15,712 bases of DNA from the NCBI GenBank assembly GCA_013817465.1, contig JACDCP010000031.1, positions 1-15,712 on the forward strand. Reading direction: 5' to 3'. The DNA is from Gammaproteobacteria bacterium. Lineage in GTDB: Bacteria > Pseudomonadota > Gammaproteobacteria > Steroidobacterales > JACDCP01. The position numbers were made by a program, and so were the translations under genes. Shown one piece after another: positions 1 to 6,559 of the stretch (position 1 is its first letter; the number at the start of each line of letters is the position of its first letter). The notes under the pieces are model-generated. The model did no database searches, had not been told where the DNA came from, and was given only the letters and a program-made list of their open reading frames with translations.

Positions 1-2
1 GC

Positions 3-491
3 ATCGATGTGCGTGCCGTGCGGCGGCCGGCGGAAGATATCCTCGTCGGCGTCGAAGCGCGCGGCAGCCTCAGGCAACCGGACTTCTCGGTGTTCTCCGA
101 GCCCCCCATGAGCGAATCGGAACAGCTCGCCTATCTCGTGCTCGGCCGTCCGCTCGAAGGCGGCCCGGCATCCGAGAATTCGGCGCTGGCCCGCGCGGCC
201 CTGGCGCTCGGCATCAAGGGCGGCAATTATCTGACGGAGCAGTTCGGCGGCAACTTCGGGGTGGACCAGATCGGTATCGAAACCGAGCCGGGCCAGAGCA
301 GCGAGCAGGCTGCGCTGGTGGTCGGCAAGTACCTGTCGCCCGAGCTGTACGTCAGTTACGGGGTCGGGCTGCTGGAGCCGGTCTCAACGCTGAAGCTCCG
401 CTACGCGTTGAGCAGCAACTGGCGGCTGGTGACGGAATCCTCGAGCGTACAGAGCGGCGGCGACCTTCTGTATTCGATCGAGAGCGACTGA
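3..491 (+). CDS. tamB: TamB (DUF490) C-terminal fragment, translocation and assembly module
   Basis: This is the last 162 codons of a gene that enters from the left edge; the frame is open to base 3, so a GTG at position 9 is only an internal codon. The fragment has the features of the TamB/DUF490 C-terminus: a segment SESEQLAYLVLGRP, a Gly-rich stretch, then alternating beta-strand residues (LSPELYVSYGVGLLEP, LKLRYALSSNWRLVTESS) ending in a short polar tail. In the family, TamB is a long inner-membrane-anchored periplasmic beta-taco protein that works with the outer-membrane protein TamA and takes part in phospholipid transport and outer-membrane protein assembly. The stop lies one base from the stop of the convergent esterase, with no visible terminator between them. 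The family call rests on recognised motifs only. Confidence 0.85.
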   Translation: MDVRAVRRPAEDILVGVEARGSLRQPDFSVFSEPPMSESEQLAYLVLGRPLEGGPASENSALARAALALGIKGGNYLTEQFGGNFGVDQIGIETEPGQSSEQAALVVGKYLSPELYVSYGVGLLEPVSTLKLRYALSSNWRLVTESSSVQSGGDLLYSIESD

Positions 492-492
492 A

Positions 493-1161
493 TCACCCCA
501 GCACTTTCGCGAGCCAGCATGCGATATCCGCAATTTCCTCGGGGTTCACCGCATGCGGCATGACATATTCATGCCAGGTTACCGCGTAGCCGAGCGCTGC
601 GAGCGCATCGCGGGAGGCCGTACCCAATGCGAATGGCAGCACGGCATCGAGCGAGCCGTGGGCCAGCAGAATCGGCGTCCGAGCGTTGGCTGCCGTGGCT
701 TCTTCGGCCAGCGTGTGGCTGACGGGCAGCGCCGTCGAGAGGCCCATGATGCCGGCCAATCGATCGGGATGGCGCAGCCCCGCGTGCAGCGCCACGGCGC
801 CGCCCTGCGAGAAACCGGCCAGCACGATGCGTGCGCTCGGCACGCCCCGCTCGTTCTCGCGCCGGATCAGCTCCGCCGCGCAGTCCGCGCTGGCACGGAT
901 TCCTGCCTCATCCTGGCGGATCTGGCGATCGATACCGAAGATGTCGAACCAGGCGCGCATCGCCATGCCGCCATTGATGGTGACGGGGCGCACGGGAGCA
1001 TGCGGAAACACGAAGCGCGTCGGCTGCAGCAAAGCTCCGGCGAGCTGGGGGACGATCGGCTCGAAGTCGTGTCCGTCGGCGCCGAGGCCGTGCAGCCAGA
1101 TGATGCTGGCGGCAGGCGGGTGGCCCGTCTCGACCTCGACGGTGGGCAGCAGCTCGAACAC
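493..1161 (-). CDS. Carboxylesterase / acyl-protein thioesterase family alpha/beta hydrolase
   Basis: A 222-residue alpha/beta hydrolase of the phospholipase/carboxylesterase (Abhydrolase_2) family, normal length for EstB-like bacterial enzymes. Visible landmarks are the N-terminal strand followed by WLHGLGADGHDF (oxyanion region, about 22-33), FVFPHAPVRPVT (50-61), the nucleophile elbow GFSQGG with Ser118, the acid Asp172 in HGSLDAVLP, and the catalytic His203 in YVMPHAVNPEE. All three triad residues are therefore present. There is no signal peptide, so it should be cytoplasmic. Family members hydrolyse short- to medium-chain carboxylic esters or fatty-acyl thioesters; the natural substrate cannot be told from sequence. 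The gene is divergent from the hotdog thioesterase (67 bases between starts) and convergent with tamB. Confidence 0.9.
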   Translation of the reverse strand: MFELLPTVEVETGHPPAASIIWLHGLGADGHDFEPIVPQLAGALLQPTRFVFPHAPVRPVTINGGMAMRAWFDIFGIDRQIRQDEAGIRASADCAAELIRRENERGVPSARIVLAGFSQGGAVALHAGLRHPDRLAGIMGLSTALPVSHTLAEEATAANARTPILLAHGSLDAVLPFALGTASRDALAALGYAVTWHEYVMPHAVNPEEIADIACWLAKVLG

Positions 1162-1186
1162 CGGCGCAGTTTACCGGGGACATGGC

Positions 1187-1195
1187 TGCTAGACT
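1187..1195 (+). promoter_or_regulatory. Extended -10 promoter element upstream of the hotdog thioesterase
   Basis: TGC followed by TAGACT (1187-1195) reads as an extended -10 element. The only nearby TTTACC (1170-1175) is too close to be a normal -35 box. Predicted transcription start is about 1202, giving a leader of roughly 27 bases before the ATG at 1229. The same nine bases occur before the regulator gene at 12066. Inferred from motif only. Confidence 0.35.
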
Positions 1196-1228
1196 GCGCC
1201 TTTTTCGAAGGCCGGCAGCGCACGCAGC

Positions 1229-1675
1229 ATGAGCATCTGGCAGACTCAGGTCACGCTCGACGACCTCAATCGCCGCACTGCCGGCAGCCTGCTCCGTCAT
1301 CTAGGCATTCTGTATACAGACATCGGTGCGGATTATCTCGCTGGCACGCTGCCCGTCGATGCGCGGACCGTGCAACCCGCCGGCATTCTGCATGGCGGCG
1401 CATCGGTCGTGCTCGCGGAAACGCTCGGCAGCACGGCCGCCAGCCTGGTGATCGACAACGATGCCTTCTATTGCGTAGGCCAGGCTATCAGCGCGAATCA
1501 CATCCGCGCCGTCAGTGGCGGGTTGGTGACCGGTCGCGCCGAGCCCGTGCACCTCGGGCGCCGCTCCCAAGTCTGGGAGATCCGGATAGTCGAGGAGCGC
1601 AGGAAGCTGGTCTGCGTCGCGCGGTTAACGATGGCCGTACTGGAAAAAGCCGGCGAAACGCTGCCTTCCTCCTGA
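1229..1675 (+). CDS. Hotdog-fold acyl-CoA thioesterase (PaaI/YbdB/YdiI type)
   Basis: A 148-residue single hotdog domain of the kind represented by E. coli YbdB (EntH) and YdiI (MenI). The diagnostic stretch is QPAGILHGGASVVLAETLGS at 49-68: the HGG (55-57) starts the central helix and Glu64 is the expected catalytic carboxylate. Later strands (QAISANHIRAVSGGLVTG, LGRRSQVWEIRIVEE, LVCVARLTMAVL) match the family layout. Such enzymes hydrolyse aromatic or fatty acyl-CoA thioesters as homotetramers in the cytoplasm. A 1,4-dihydroxy-2-naphthoyl-CoA role (MenI) is possible, but no menaquinone genes are in view, so no symbol is given. It is 37 bases upstream of lptM on the same strand and may be co-transcribed with it. 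Confidence 0.88.
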   Translation: MSIWQTQVTLDDLNRRTAGSLLRHLGILYTDIGADYLAGTLPVDARTVQPAGILHGGASVVLAETLGSTAASLVIDNDAFYCVGQAISANHIRAVSGGLVTGRAEPVHLGRRSQVWEIRIVEERRKLVCVARLTMAVLEKAGETLPSS

Positions 1676-1700
1676 CCCTTCAACTGGCGGGGAGTCTCGC

Positions 1701-1706
1701 TATACT
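1701..1706 (+). promoter_or_regulatory. Candidate -10 box (TATACT) directly before lptM
   Basis: TATACT at 1701-1706 is a near-consensus sigma-70 -10 hexamer, but its -35 partner (CTTCAA, 1678-1683, spacer 17) is poor. A start seven bases downstream would fall on the A of the lptM ATG at 1713, which would make the lptM message leaderless. Confidence 0.3.
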
Positions 1707-1712
1707 CCGCCC

Positions 1713-1865
1713 ATGATTTTGCGCAACGTCCTCGGACTTCTGCTGCTCACCGGCGCAATCGCAGCCTGCGGCCAGAAAGGGCCGTTGTTCCTGCCCGATG
1801 AAGGCCCCGCAGAGACGCCGCCGGTCGAAGACGTCGCCGGCGAAGCCGTGTCCGGGAGCGGCTGA
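1713..1865 (+). CDS. lptM: LptM (YifL-like) small LPS-assembly lipoprotein
   Basis: A 50-residue lipoprotein. It begins with a short hydrophobic signal (MILRNVLGLLLLTGAIAAC) and a lipobox whose modified cysteine (Cys19) is followed by GQKGPLFLP, the hallmark of the LptM/YifL family (CGQKGPLY/FLP). The tail is acidic and Pro-rich, as in relatives, and the length is typical. In E. coli LptM stabilises the LptD-LptE complex and promotes LptD disulfide maturation at the outer membrane. In many genomes lptM precedes lysA or dapF; here it lies 29 bases before polA and probably shares a transcript with it. No convincing Shine-Dalgarno lies at the normal distance, only a GGGGAG 18 bases upstream. Confidence 0.85.
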   Translation: MILRNVLGLLLLTGAIAACGQKGPLFLPDEGPAETPPVEDVAGEAVSGSG

Positions 1866-1894
1866 CCGCCGCCGCAGCGCACGCTACCTATTCC

Positions 1895-4597
1895 ATGCCC
1901 GGCGACCAGCGCCTCATTCTCGTCGACGGTTCCTCGTATCTTTTTCGGGCCTTCCACGCGCTGCCTCCACTCAGCACTTCGCGGGGCCAGCCGACGGGCG
2001 CAGTGCTCGGCGTGCTCAACATGCTCAACAAGCTCATCAATGAGCACCAGCCGGAACGCATGGCGGTGGTGTTCGATGCCTCCGGCAAAACCTTTCGCGA
2101 CGACATGTTCGCGGACTACAAGCTCACACGCCCGCCGATGCCCGACGAGCTGCGCTCGCAGCTCGGTCCGCTGCTCGATGCTGTCCGCGCGCTCGGCCTG
2201 CCGCTGTTGCGCGTAGCCGGTGTGGAAGCCGACGACGTCATCGGCACGCTGGCCCGTCAGGCGACGCAGGCATCGATCGATACGCTCATCTCGACCAGCG
2301 ACAAGGACATGGCGCAACTGGTCGATGAGCACGTGACGCTCGTCAATACCATGAGCGGCACGGTCCTCGATCCGGCCGGCGTGCGCAACAAGTTCGGCGT
2401 CACGCCTGCGCAGATCGCCGATTACATCGCCCTGATCGGCGACACTTCGGACAACATCCCCGGCGTGCCGAAGGTGGGACCGAAGACGGCGGCGAAATGG
2501 CTGACGGAATACGGCAGTCTCGCCGGGCTCGTCGCGCACGCCGCAGAGATACCGGGCAAGGTCGGCGAAAGCTTGCGCGAGCACCTCGAAAGGCTCGAGC
2601 TGTCCCGCCGGCTCACTGAAATCCGCTGCGACCTCGAGCTCGAGCTGAACGCGGCCGATCTCAGGCGGCAGGCCCCCGAGTACGATGCGCTCCGCGAGCT
2701 GTATGCGCGCTTCGAACTAGCAAGCTTGCTGCGTCAGCTTCCCGAGGGCACGATTTCGGCGGCGCCGGCAGACGCGCGCCCGGCGGCTCCGCTGCACTAC
2801 GAGACGGTGCAGACGCATGAGGCGCTCGAAATCTGGCTGGCACGGCTGCGCGAGGCGGCGCTGTTCGCCTTCGACCTCGAGACGACGAGCCTCAGGTACC
2901 GCAACGCCGCGATTATCGGCGTTTCGTTCGCCACGGCGCCGGGCGTTGCCGCGTACCTGCCGCTGGCGCACGACTATCCGGATGCCCCGCAACAGCTCGA
3001 CCGCGAGGCGGCGCTGGCCGCATTGCGTCCGATTTTCGAGAACCCGGCGCAACGGAAAGTCGCCCACCACAGCAAGTACGCCGCGCATGTCCTGCAGAAC
3101 CACGGCATCGAGCTGGCCGGCGCCTCACACGACTCCATGCTCGAATCTTACGTGCTGAACAGCACGGCCTCGCGTCACGATATCGATTCGCTGGCGCTGA
3201 AATATCTCGGGCTGAAGACCGTCCAGTACGAGGACGTCGCCGGCAAAGGTGCGCGACAGATTCCGTTCAGCCAGATCCGCATCGAGGACGCCGCGCCGTA
3301 TGCGGCGGAAGACGCTGACATCACACTTCGCCTGCACGAAAGGCTTTGGCCCGATATCGAGAAGACCCCGGGCCTGCAGAGCGTCTACGAAACCATCGAG
3401 CAGCCCCTCATGCCAGTGCTGCAGCGAATGGAGCACGCCGGTGTGCTGATCGATGCGGCTATGCTGCGCGAGCAGAGCCGGGAGCTGGCGGCGAAGATGC
3501 GCGACATCGAGGAGGCCGCCTACCGGGAAGCGGGCGGGCCGTTCAATATCGGCTCGCCGAAACAGCTTCAGGAGATTTTTTTCGAGCGCCTCGGCCTGCC
3601 GGTGCTGCGCAAGACACCTACCGGCCAGCCTTCGACGGCGGAGGACGTGCTGCAGGATCTAGCGCTCCGGTTCCCACTTCCGCAGCTCGTGCTCGACTAT
3701 CGCGCGCTCAGCAAGCTCAAGTCGACGTATACCGACAAGCTGCCGCTCGAGGTCGACCCGCGCACGGGGCGCGTGCACACGTCCTATCACCAGGCGGTGG
3801 CCGCGACCGGCCGCCTGTCTTCGACCGATCCCAATCTGCAGAACATCCCGATCCGCACGCCGGAGGGGCGCCGCATTCGTCAGGCCTTCGCGGCGCCGGA
3901 AGGCAGTCTGCTGCTGGCCGCCGATTACTCGCAGATCGAGCTGCGGATCATGGCGCATCTGTCCGGCGACAAGGGCCTGCTCGCGGCTTTCACGAAAGAC
4001 AGCGACATTCACCGGGCGACGGCAGCGGAAGTCTTCCGGCTGCCCCTCGAGGAAGTGCTGCCTGATCACCGGCGCTCAGCCAAAGCCATCAACTTCGGCC
4101 TCATGTACGGCATGTCGGCCTTCGGGCTCGCGCGGCAGCTCGGCATTGACCGGACCGCGGCACAGGCTTATGTCGACCTGTACTTCGAGCGCTATCCGGG
4201 CGTCAAGGCATTCATGGATCGGACGCGCCGGCAGGCGCACGATCAGGGCTTCGTCGAGACCGTTTACGGCAGGCGGCTCTATCTGCCCGAGATCAATTCA
4301 CGCAATGCGCAGCGCCGGCAGTACGCGGAACGCAGCGCCATCAACGCGCCCATGCAAGGCACAGCCGCCGACATCATCAAGCGGGCGATGATCGGCGTGG
4401 ACCGCTGGTTACGGGAGAGCGGTGCGCCGGCCCGGCTGATCATGCAGGTGCACGACGAGCTAGTGCTGGAGGTCGAGCACTCTGCCGCACACGAGATAGC
4501 AGCCGAAGTCGAGCGCATCATGTGCGGCGTGTCGCAGCTCAGCGTACCGCTCAGGGTCGACGCGGACTCGGGCGCCAACTGGGACGAGGCGCACTAA
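1895..4597 (+). CDS. polA: DNA polymerase I, with an altered proofreading site
   Basis: A 900-residue family A polymerase (E. coli: 928), fully colinear with Pol I. Residues 1-290 form the 5'-nuclease domain (ILVDGSSYLFRAFHALPPL, VEADDVIGTLA, TSDNIPGVPKVGPKTA). Residues about 300-490 form the 3'-5' exonuclease domain, and 490-900 the polymerase. Polymerase carboxylates Asp677 (AADYSQIELRI) and Asp854 (MQVHDELV) and the O-helix RRSAKAINFGLMYG are intact. In the exonuclease domain, Asp327 and Glu329 (FDLETTSL) and Tyr469/Asp473 (YAAEDAD) are present. However, Exo II reads HHSKYAAHVL where E. coli has a KYDRG segment, so Ala396 replaces the metal ligand Asp424 (constant offset of 28). Proofreading is therefore predicted to be impaired, while repair and Okazaki-fragment functions should remain. 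No strong Shine-Dalgarno is seen; the start is fixed by homology (ILVDGSSYL follows at once). Confidence 0.97.
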   Translation: MPGDQRLILVDGSSYLFRAFHALPPLSTSRGQPTGAVLGVLNMLNKLINEHQPERMAVVFDASGKTFRDDMFADYKLTRPPMPDELRSQLGPLLDAVRALGLPLLRVAGVEADDVIGTLARQATQASIDTLISTSDKDMAQLVDEHVTLVNTMSGTVLDPAGVRNKFGVTPAQIADYIALIGDTSDNIPGVPKVGPKTAAKWLTEYGSLAGLVAHAAEIPGKVGESLREHLERLELSRRLTEIRCDLELELNAADLRRQAPEYDALRELYARFELASLLRQLPEGTISAAPADARPAAPLHYETVQTHEALEIWLARLREAALFAFDLETTSLRYRNAAIIGVSFATAPGVAAYLPLAHDYPDAPQQLDREAALAALRPIFENPAQRKVAHHSKYAAHVLQNHGIELAGASHDSMLESYVLNSTASRHDIDSLALKYLGLKTVQYEDVAGKGARQIPFSQIRIEDAAPYAAEDADITLRLHERLWPDIEKTPGLQSVYETIEQPLMPVLQRMEHAGVLIDAAMLREQSRELAAKMRDIEEAAYREAGGPFNIGSPKQLQEIFFERLGLPVLRKTPTGQPSTAEDVLQDLALRFPLPQLVLDYRALSKLKSTYTDKLPLEVDPRTGRVHTSYHQAVAATGRLSSTDPNLQNIPIRTPEGRRIRQAFAAPEGSLLLAADYSQIELRIMAHLSGDKGLLAAFTKDSDIHRATAAEVFRLPLEEVLPDHRRSAKAINFGLMYGMSAFGLARQLGIDRTAAQAYVDLYFERYPGVKAFMDRTRRQAHDQGFVETVYGRRLYLPEINSRNAQRRQYAERSAINAPMQGTAADIIKRAMIGVDRWLRESGAPARLIMQVHDELVLEVEHSAAHEIAAEVERIMCGVSQLSVPLRVDADSGANWDEAH

Positions 4598-4601
4598 CTG
4601 A

Positions 4602-4651
4602 AAAAGGGGACATTCCTGATTTCCAGTCGGAAATCAGGAATGTCCCCTTTT
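4602..4651. repeat. Perfect 21-bp palindromic repeat (copy 1), also a likely polA terminator
   Basis: Two perfectly complementary 21-base arms (4602-4622 and 4631-4651) flank an 8-base loop (CCAGTCGG), starting four bases after the polA stop. The arms begin with AAAAGGGGACATTCC and end in the reverse complement, so either transcript would form a very stable hairpin with a U-rich 3' edge and could act as a bidirectional terminator. The arm sequence recurs at 7429-7506, which marks it as a member of a repeat family (REP-like or a miniature mobile element) rather than a simple terminator. No transposase for it is in view. Confidence 0.85.
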
Positions 4652-4729
4652 CCCGCGGTGCGGCGCCTGGACATCGGCTGCCGCCGGTGCGACGAATTAT
4701 TCGGAGGTTCCCTGGCGGACCCGTCCCAC

Positions 4730-4757
4730 GGAACTTCTCGACCGTGGCATCCTCAAA
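4730..4757 (+). promoter_or_regulatory. Sigma-E / AlgU (ECF) type promoter of the small RNA
   Basis: GGAACTT at 4730-4736 matches the -35 box of RpoE/AlgU promoters exactly, and TCAAA at 4753-4757 matches the -10 box, with a 16-base spacer, which is the expected distance. The predicted start is about 4763, immediately before the first RNA hairpin. No sigma-70 promoter of similar quality is visible in the polA-engB spacer. The motif is seen directly; its use by an envelope-stress sigma factor is inferred from consensus knowledge. Confidence 0.65.
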
Positions 4758-4762
4758 ATTCC

Positions 4763-4883
4763 TGAGCGCCAGATACTGTCGCTCGCCCGCTATCCTCCCT
4801 AAGCGGGCCGCACCCGGTCTCCCCAAGCCGGGTACGAGTTGCCCCGGTGCCTCCCCCTGTTCCAGCACCGGGGCACTTTTTTT
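4763..4883 (+). ncRNA. Candidate small RNA in the Spot 42 / ErsA locus, with three C-rich loops
   Basis: About 121 nt from the predicted ECF-promoter start to the end of the terminator U-tract. It folds by eye into four consecutive hairpins. The first is GAGCG(4764-4768)/CGCTC(4780-4784) with an inner CAG/CTG. The second is GCCCGCT(4785-4791)/AGCGGGC(4802-4808) with loop ATCCTCCCTA. The third is ACCCGG(4812-4817)/CCGGGT(4828-4833) with loop TCTCCCCAAG. The fourth is the terminator, with loop CTCCCCCTGTTCCA. Three loops thus show CUCCC-type runs able to pair with Shine-Dalgarno sequences. The gene lies between polA and engB, the position of Spot 42 in E. coli and of the AlgU-dependent ErsA in Pseudomonas. 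No useful primary-sequence match to Spot 42 was seen beyond terminator architecture, so orthology is inferred from position and promoter. The start site is predicted. Confidence 0.65.
4840..4883 (+). terminator. Strong rho-independent terminator of the small RNA
   Basis: An 11-bp perfect stem (TGCCCCGGTGC at 4840-4850 with GCACCGGGGCA at 4865-4875), a 14-base loop and then seven T residues (4877-4883). The polarity is plus-strand only: there is no T-run on the other side, so it does not serve the leftward engB transcript. Confidence 0.92.
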
Positions 4884-4905
4884 ATTGCCTGACTCGAGAG
4901 CCTGG

Positions 4906-4935
4906 CAGGCTGCCGAAGAATTTTTCAACAGCCTG
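4906..4935. repeat. Imperfect inverted repeat covering the engB stop codon
   Basis: CAGGCTG (4906-4912) and CAGCCTG (4929-4935) form 7-bp arms around a 16-base loop rich in A/T. Read on the engB strand this is CAGGCTGTTGAAAAATTC, and the TGA stop of engB (4927-4925) lies inside it. There is no T-tract after the stem on the engB strand, so it is a poor intrinsic terminator. Nothing else is seen between the small-RNA terminator and engB. Confidence 0.5.
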
Positions 4936-5512
4936 TCAGCATCGTCGCGATGCGCTGGCGCGCCTCCTCTACCCCATCGCCGCGCACCGCTGAAAAAAGC
5001 TGCACCTCCGCGTGGCCCGATGTTTCCTGCAACGTTTTCCGCAGCATCGTCGTCGCGGCGCCGCGGCCGAGCTTGTCGGCCTTGGTCAGCAGAATGAGCA
5101 TCTCCCGCGGGCTTTGCGCGGTCCAGTCGAGCATCTGCCGGTCGAAGTCGGTGAGACCGCGCCGCGCGTCGACGACGAGCACGAGGCCACGCAGCGAGTC
5201 TCGCGATTCGAAGTACGCATGCATGAGCTTGCGCCAGTGCGCCCTCAGAGCGTCCGGCACGCGTGCGTAGCCGTAGCCCGGCAGATCCACCAGCCGCCGG
5301 CCCGATTGGAGCATAAAGAAATTCACGAGCTGCGTGCGCCCCGGCGACTTGCTGGTGCGCGCCAGGTTTTTCCGGCCGGTAATGGCATTAATGGCGCTGG
5401 ATTTGCCCGCGTTCGAGCGGCCGGCGAAAGCGATCTCGACACCCTCGTCAGGCACGAACTGCACGGGCTCGTGGGCGCTTTTGAGAAAGCTCGCGGCGGA
5501 GTACGTGGTCAT
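4925..5512 (-). CDS. engB: Ribosome-biogenesis GTPase EngB (YsxC/YihA)
   Basis: A P-loop GTPase of the TrmE-Era-EngA-EngB superfamily, 195 residues from the chosen ATG. Motifs are in order: G1 GRSNAGKSS (31-39), the G2 Thr in PGRTQ (58-62), G3 DLPGYGYA (76-83), G4 TKAD (143-146), and G5 SA at 174-175. EngB is an essential GTPase that assists assembly of the 50S ribosomal subunit in the cytoplasm. The frame extends upstream to an ATG at 5527 and a TTG at 5542. I chose the ATG at 5512 because it gives an N-terminal arm closest to that of E. coli EngB; the 5527 start is also possible. A -10-like TACACT (5540-5535 on this strand) supports a very short leader. The C-terminal codons and stop fall in a short inverted repeat. 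It is divergent from the cytochrome gene. Confidence 0.95.
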   Translation of the reverse strand: MTTYSAASFLKSAHEPVQFVPDEGVEIAFAGRSNAGKSSAINAITGRKNLARTSKSPGRTQLVNFFMLQSGRRLVDLPGYGYARVPDALRAHWRKLMHAYFESRDSLRGLVLVVDARRGLTDFDRQMLDWTAQSPREMLILLTKADKLGRGAATTMLRKTLQETSGHAEVQLFSAVRGDGVEEARQRIATMLTGC

Positions 5513-5596
5513 CGCTCGAATCACCATCCTGCTAGTGTACAATTCGGCGCTCTTGCGGCGCAGCGAAGCGTCAGGATTCGGAGCGGGCTCTGTCAG

Positions 5597-6559
5597 ATGC
5601 GTGCGATCATCACCGTCATTTCGCTAGTCACGGCGTCCGCAGCATTCGGACAGGACCCTGAAGAAGGCCCGGCCGAGCGCACGGAAGCAGCGAGGGAAGA
5701 ACCCGCCGAAAACTTCACCTCAGAGGATAGGGCGCAGACGGACGCTGCGACGGAGGGCGTCGCCGGGGATGCAGCGGAAGCTAGCGACGAAACGGCCGTC
5801 GAAGAAGTGGTTCAGCCGCCCGCACAGCCCGACAGCACCGCCGAACCTGCGGGCGTCACTCAGGACGACGCCGCGGAATCGGCGACCGAGTCTCCACGAA
5901 CCGAAGACCCCCAAACCGATACGACACCTGCGGACCTGGAATTGCCGCCGGCGCCCCCGCCGCAGGCTGTTCCCGAGGGCGGCGCGGACGCTGCGGCGCA
6001 AGACCTGGCCGAAGGATCGGCCGAAGCGGGACAAGCTAAATCCGCCACTTGCGCGGCCTGCCATGGCGCGGACGGCAACAGCTTCAATCCCGAATGGCCG
6101 AGCCTCGCAGGCCAGCACGCCGAGTACATTGTGCAGCAGCTCGAGGCCTACCAGTCAGGCGCGCGCCAGGACGTGCTCATGACCAGCCAGGCCCAGGGCC
6201 TTTCAGAGCAGGACATGAGGGATCTCGCGGCCTATTACACGCGGCACATCCCGCAGCTCCGCACCGCGGACCCCGAGCTTGCGCGGCTGGGGGAGGATAT
6301 TTATCGTGGCGGCAATCCCGAGACCGGCGTCAGCGCCTGCATCGCCTGCCATGGGCCGACCGGCGGCGGCAATCCGGCAGCCAGCTATCCGCTGGTGCGG
6401 GGGCAGCATGCAGTCTATCTGGCTGGCGAGCTCGAAGCCTACGCGACCGACGAACGCAGGTCGGACCCCAATCAGATGATGCGGAATATCGCCGTGTTGC
6501 TCGATGACAACGAGATCGCCGCCGTGACATCGTTCATGCAGGGTTTGCGCAGCAAATGA
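5597..6559 (+). CDS. Dihaem cytochrome c4 with a long acidic N-terminal linker
   Basis: A 320-residue exported protein. A short signal peptide (MRAIITVISLVTASAAFG, cleavage near 18-20) is followed by about 125 residues of low-complexity Glu/Asp/Ala/Pro/Thr sequence, then two cytochrome c domains typical of c4. The haem sites are CAACH (152-156) and CIACH (248-252). Probable axial methionines are Met195 in the first domain and Met294 or Met295 in the second. Family members carry electrons from the bc1 complex to terminal oxidases on the periplasmic side. The acidic linker is not part of ordinary c4 (about 200 residues) and may act as a tether or spacer. The stop overlaps the dsbA start by four bases (ATGA), so the two are co-translated. 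The start at 5597 is chosen because it begins the signal peptide; the frame is open much further upstream, but only as antisense to engB. Confidence 0.9.
   Translation: MRAIITVISLVTASAAFGQDPEEGPAERTEAAREEPAENFTSEDRAQTDAATEGVAGDAAEASDETAVEEVVQPPAQPDSTAEPAGVTQDDAAESATESPRTEDPQTDTTPADLELPPAPPPQAVPEGGADAAAQDLAEGSAEAGQAKSATCAACHGADGNSFNPEWPSLAGQHAEYIVQQLEAYQSGARQDVLMTSQAQGLSEQDMRDLAAYYTRHIPQLRTADPELARLGEDIYRGGNPETGVSACIACHGPTGGGNPAASYPLVRGQHAVYLAGELEAYATDERRSDPNQMMRNIAVLLDDNEIAAVTSFMQGLRSK

Noticed and set aside
553..1716. 387-codon plus-strand open frame across the esterase and thioesterase
   Set aside because: It is antisense to the esterase and out of frame with the thioesterase, and has no family features.
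4763..4883. 6S RNA or a riboswitch as the identity of the structured RNA
   Set aside because: The fold is a row of short hairpins, not the long rod with central bubble of 6S RNA. The convergent engB gene ends downstream, so it is not a leader for a plus-strand gene.
5012..5596. N-terminal extension of the cytochrome frame back to 5012
   Set aside because: This stretch is antisense to engB. A signal peptide starts at the ATG at 5597, so the upstream part is not translated.
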